This document shows, piece by piece, positions 8,611 through 11,738 of a DNA stretch of 11,738 nucleotides (within the stretch, counting starts at the first letter, position 1; every line of letters starts with the position of its first letter). The notes under the pieces were generated by a model. It worked only from the letters and a program-made list of their open reading frames with translations. It was not told the DNA's origin and searched no databases. The DNA is from Physocladia obscura (Eukaryota > Chytridiomycota > Chytridiomycetes > Chytridiales > Chytriomycetaceae), in assembly GCA_027596945.1 (NCBI GenBank), contig JADGJH010001136.1:1-11738 (forward strand), in the 5' to 3' direction. The position numbers and the translations under genes are program-made.

Positions 8611-9109
8611 CTATTTCCTTCTTATGGCAAATGACCAAATATGATTTATTTGCTGATTTACAGATTTTAACTTCATGCATAAACCTTCAAAGATTTTAAT
8701 GTTGTGAATTGCCAAAACAGTCGGAGATTTTGATGGCCTGTCAACATAAAATAATTCTGATTCCCATGAATTGGGATTCCATTCAGGAATTTCTTTTTTT
8801 AAATGTTCTTGGAGAAGTTGCAAATTTCCAATTTCACTGGTCGGCATATCAACGGTAGTACTTTTAATTAGGGTTGAAATGTTGTTCTTGGCTGGTGAGT
8901 GCAAAGACGCTTGGACACTGGACTCTGAAGGAATGAAGTATTACATAAATAAAATAATAAAACAACAGCATAGAGAAATATTACAGTGATCAAATACCAT
9001 TTTCTTTGTCACTCTCATTGACTTCAGCAATAGTTCTCTTTTTTTTTTGGTTTTTGTCTAAGGGTTGACAATTTTGATGATAAGTGTTTCTTGGGCTTTT
9101 CAGCCTCTG
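8611..9109 (-). CDS. Unrecognised two-exon coding candidate, 5' end unknown
   Basis: Read leftwards, a 112-nt segment (9109-8998) is open. It follows an acceptor-like CATAG and ends at a donor GTATTTG. The next segment (8924-8611) begins after CCTTCAG and runs to a TAG. The intron between them (8925-8997, 73 nt) joins in phase 1 and gives about 141 residues. The first part is hydrophilic and Lys-rich with a KKKR basic cluster, possibly nuclear; the second contains the clusters LQLLQEHLKKEIPEW and SWESELFYVDRP. No domain is recognised. The neighbourhood is decayed and repeat-like, so this may be the 3' part of a transposon gene or of a host gene whose 5' exons I could not define. Frame, splice signals and residue composition agree, which is the only support. 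Confidence 0.35.
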
Positions 9110-9158
9110 CTATGCTGTCATTATTATTATCTTCATCTTTGCTGATATTTCCCCCAGC

Positions 9159-9362
9159 TATTACCATCAAGAATGTGAACTGTTTGCAATTGATTATATG
9201 ACTGGTACTGTATTTTATACAAAAAAGCCTGAAGGTGTTGATCTCCAAATAAGCATTAAACATCAGTGACAAGACTTTTGGAGTAATCCAAATACCTGTG
9301 AAGAAATCACCAGGAATCAGCCTGCAATTCAAAAGATGCTCTTGAAGCATCTGAAAAACTGA
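9159..9362 (+). pseudogene. Plus-strand open stretch with one internal stop, unrecognised
   Basis: After an acceptor-like CCCCCAG (9151-9157) a frame runs for 36 codons to a TGA at 9267-9269, then for 30 more to a TGA at 9360-9362. The residues are varied and protein-like (for example CELFAIDYMTGTVFYT and QDFWSNPNTCEEITRNQ). The internal TGA would be CGA before a CpG-to-TpG change. Minus-strand frames over the same bases are open too, so strand assignment is uncertain. No family is recognised. Confidence 0.25.
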
Positions 9363-9430
9363 AGAGAAGGTTGTTTCCTTCAATTTGCATAGGATTCCAT
9401 GTATAAAACGTTAATCATCATCTGTATCTT

Positions 9431-9830
9431 CTAAATTCTGTTGCCCTTGAAATAATTTGGTGAAAAATCCTTCAATGTTATCTGAGTGATTACCAAACAC
9501 CAACAGTCAAACCTTTACCTTGCTGTCAGTGTTCAATGGCCGCCATTTCAAGTCTTTGAGAGTTTTTTGGTACTTTATGTGAAGGCTGCATTTTTGTAAG
9601 CAGTCATCGCCTTGCTTACATGTAGTTGTTAAAATACTCCCTGCTGTTGACAAAATAGGACAAACATTCCAACACAATCCTTCCTGTTTAAACAAAACAC
9701 CATTGGCAACAATCAGTACTGCATGACTATTGTCCCTGTTGAAATTAACAGGGTATGCAACTTGCTGGTAACAATTCTTACTTTCTGTGTTCAGTACTGT
9801 TGCTGTACACTTGCTTTTATAGTGCTTACA
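9431..9830 (-). pseudogene. Minus-strand open stretch, Cys-containing, one internal stop
   Basis: Read leftwards from about 9830, a frame of about 100 codons runs to a TGA at 9507-9509. It continues in the same frame for some two dozen codons to a TAA near 9431. It encodes several cysteines, including a C-x5-C-x3-C-x2-H arrangement in CKQGDDCLQKCSLH, and ends in a strongly acidic cluster. The TGA would be CGA before a C-to-T change. There is no intact start and no recognised domain. It may be a decayed gene fragment or a chance frame. Confidence 0.25.
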
Positions 9831-9873
9831 ATATTAATAAAGGATATAAAAAGAATAATGTTTATTAAAGGCA

Positions 9874-10302
9874 ATGAACAACAACATCATCAATGGTTTC
9901 AATAAAGATGTGCCTGAATTTATTGACATTGATAGAGAAAACAATCATATCAACAGAGAGTTCACCAAAGATGAAGGAGGAGTTAACAAAGTCAAAACTG
10001 AATAAAAACTCAGTACCAGTCAATATATAGATCTAGATTGTGCAAATTGTAACCATTGTATTGCCACAAAAGTTTTGGAAATTGGAAGACTGGAAGCAAA
10101 GAATGTGTGGTATTTAAAGGGCGCCTGCCACTGTCACAAGCTTTTGAAATTACAGAACTTGCTTGATGTTAAACTCTGGATTTCATGTGAAATGGGATTC
10201 TTTTTGATAACAGGGCTATGCATGGTGTCCTCATTAGATTTCAATCGCAAATCACTGATGGTTTGTTCAAATTCATTGATTCTTTCCTTCAAAGACTGGT
10301 AA
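9874..10302 (+). pseudogene. Plus-strand open stretch with Cys/His cluster, one internal stop
   Basis: One frame runs from an ATG at 9874 to 10302, broken only by TAA at 10003-10005. The first 43 codons are strongly hydrophilic (Asn, Asp, Glu, Lys). After the stop, residues encoded at 10039-10137 show C-x2-C-x2-C, then 22 residues, then C-H-C-H, a spacing that would suit a metal-binding site. After about 10160 the frame becomes hydrophobic and less protein-like. The TAA could derive from CAA. I do not know a family with this arrangement, and the minus strand is also fairly open here, so the call is weak. Confidence 0.25.
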
Positions 10303-10551
10303 ACAATCATTTGAAGTGGGTTTTTGATTTTGAGCAAGACAGCAGGTACATCATTTACCTGTGGCTACTCTGAACCAAAGTATGGAACACTACCAATTTT
10401 AGACAACGTTGAATTAATCTTCTTTTTGTTGACTTTTAATTATTGCATGGGTCCCTATAGACAGTTCCAATTGGAAGGAATTTTTTGAACAGACACTTGT
10501 GGATGGAACAACAAATGTAGATCAAAAAACGCACTTGGCAAGGTGCCCCTT

Positions 10552-10711
10552 TGTATTGCTGTGAACGTTTGGCAAGTAACAGAGATTGACAAAGAAAATC
10601 AGCCAAAGTGAGACAATCCAATAATTCCATATGTATTGTTGCAAACATTTGGTAAGCAACAGAGATTGACAAAGAAGATCAGGCAAAGTGAGACAATCCA
10701 ATAATTACTGA
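10552..10711. repeat. Two tandem copies of an 80-bp unit
   Basis: Unit 1 is 10552-10631 and unit 2 is 10632-10711. By eye about 69 of 80 positions agree. The core GAGATTGACAAAGAA and GACAATCCAATAATT are shared exactly. Of the eight differences in the first 75 positions, seven are transitions, including one CG in unit 1 against CA in unit 2. The 9-mer CACTTGGCA occurs on both sides (10532-10540 and 10717-10725). Confidence 0.85.
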
Positions 10712-10736
10712 TACGTCACTTGGCAGTAATTATTGG
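10698..10736. repeat. Perfect 13-bp inverted repeat with 13-bp spacer
   Basis: CCAATAATTACTG (10698-10710) and CAGTAATTATTGG (10724-10736) are exact reverse complements around a 13-base spacer. The left arm lies within the end of the second tandem unit. It could form a hairpin, be a transposon end junction, or be a protein-binding palindrome; nothing here decides between them. Confidence 0.8.
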
Positions 10737-11738
10737 GGAATCATGCACCTTAAGTATAAAATTGAGAGTCAGCCACAAGCCTAATGAAAATAAAATCAAT
10801 TTTGCTGAAAAAAATGGAGATATAAAATGGCAGGAGCAGACAAGTGGAAAGAAAACAAAATAAATGGAAATTAGGTCAAATGACTGCAAAGAACAGATAA
10901 AAGATTGAAAACAAGTGAAAACCTTCACTCAACACACTTCATAGTATGTAATATTTAACATTAAATAATTATTTTGAAATAAATGTTACATGTTTTTTTT
11001 GTTTCATATCTTGTTGTTCCACAGCAATGGAAATTTTAATTTCAGAGAATTAAATCAAAACAATTATTTGATTTAATTTTAGAATAAGTGGTTTTTAAGT
11101 TCAACCAAATTGGCAGATACTGGGATTTTAATCTTATGTTCATAAATATCACACATGTTTACATGCAATTTCAGTCTTCTTTCAAAGTTGAATATTGAGA
11201 AGTGAAGCCACAGTGAGAGAAACTAAAATGAAAAACAGTGGTTACACATTACACCATAAAATGTGGATGGACAGGTGATTGGGAGGGTTTAAATAAACCC
11301 CCTACACAACAGCCCACACACACTTTTCTGTGGAGCTTCCCTAATAAAATTTTGAATTGACTGAGATTGTACTGCCTGCGGCAAGTGACAAATCAACTCA
11401 ACTTTGAATGCAGTGGGATTGTTCACTCAATGATACTGACAGAGAGTGAATGATGTGATTTATTTTAGTGAGTATTTTTGCTTAAAGTGTGTTTCTCTGA
11501 ATGATAGTATTGTGTGTCGTCAACTCAACATGGGATTGATAAGTTTCCAGTTGTCAGAGGGTTTAATTTAGACTTCTAAGTTTATTCTCTAAAGCTTATG
11601 TTAAAAACAAAGAGAAATAAAGTTTTTTTATGTGTTTTCCTGTGCAGGTTTACATTTGAACTGCCAACATGGCAGTTTTCTTTCAGTTTCCATGTTTTTC
11701 CAAAACAAGAAAAATTTTCAGTTTGAAAAAGTTGCCTT
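10737..11738. other. AT-rich, CpG-poor sequence without a recognisable gene
   Basis: I see no convincing coding frame, RNA gene or repeat family. Small inverted repeats are GGGTTTA/TAAACCC at 11285-11300 and AACTGCC/GGCAGTT at 11659-11677. A purine-rich, weakly protein-like plus-strand frame at about 10720-10850 has no start or domain and is not called. CpG dinucleotides are scarce while TG and CA are common. Confidence 0.5.

Noticed and set aside
9024..10435. A single minus-strand decayed gene over the whole stretch, since several open pieces share one frame
   Set aside because: Seven in-frame stops interrupt it, and parts of the plus strand look at least as protein-like, so one continuous gene is not supported.
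10436..10672. 78-codon minus-strand frame across the tandem repeat
   Set aside because: It is built on the duplicated 80-bp unit with no recognisable protein; plus-strand frames are equally open.
1..11738. tRNA or rRNA genes, CRISPR arrays, bacterial operon signals
   Set aside because: I found no cloverleaf with conserved tRNA box elements, no rRNA-like segment and no regularly spaced repeats; the gene structure is eukaryotic.

Overview
The window looks like nuclear DNA of a eukaryote, most likely a fungus and plausibly an early-diverging, chytrid-like one. The main evidence is a gene for the Golgi vesicle tether Uso1/p115 split by eleven short introns (48-84 nt, one of 224 nt). Other support is a secreted, Thr/Ser-rich, mucin-like protein and a decayed transposase gene that also carries short introns. 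The lineage is an inference; no rRNA or other taxonomic marker is present.

Left part (1-5710) is genic and reads rightwards. At 96-1427 is an intronless gene for a predicted secreted protein: signal peptide, an eight-cysteine domain, then a long Thr/Ser-rich stalk. After about 0.8 kb without a convincing gene comes the Uso1/p115 orthologue (2246-5710, 12 exons, about 856 aa), with a complete armadillo-type head, a short coiled coil and an acidic tail. One of its introns (near 4681-4742) does not close in frame with a standard GT donor and the best-supported acceptor. The 5' parts of both genes are GC- and CpG-rich.

Middle part (5711-8152): AT-rich intergenic sequence with one unrecognised open frame, then a leftward relic of a Tc1/mariner-IS630 superfamily DDE transposase. 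Its conserved blocks are plain, but four putative introns, two frameshifts, loss of the first catalytic Asp and an early stop show that it is dead. I could not find its terminal inverted repeats.

Right part (8153-11738) is AT-rich and poor in CpG, and holds only fragments. These are a spliceable minus-strand coding candidate (8611-9109), a further minus-strand exon candidate (8366-8508), plus-strand open stretches broken by single stops (one with a Cys/His cluster), an 80-bp tandem duplication and a 13-bp perfect inverted repeat. It looks like old, decayed repeat territory. None of these fragments belongs to a family I can name. No functional link between the two intact genes is visible; they appear to be simple neighbours.
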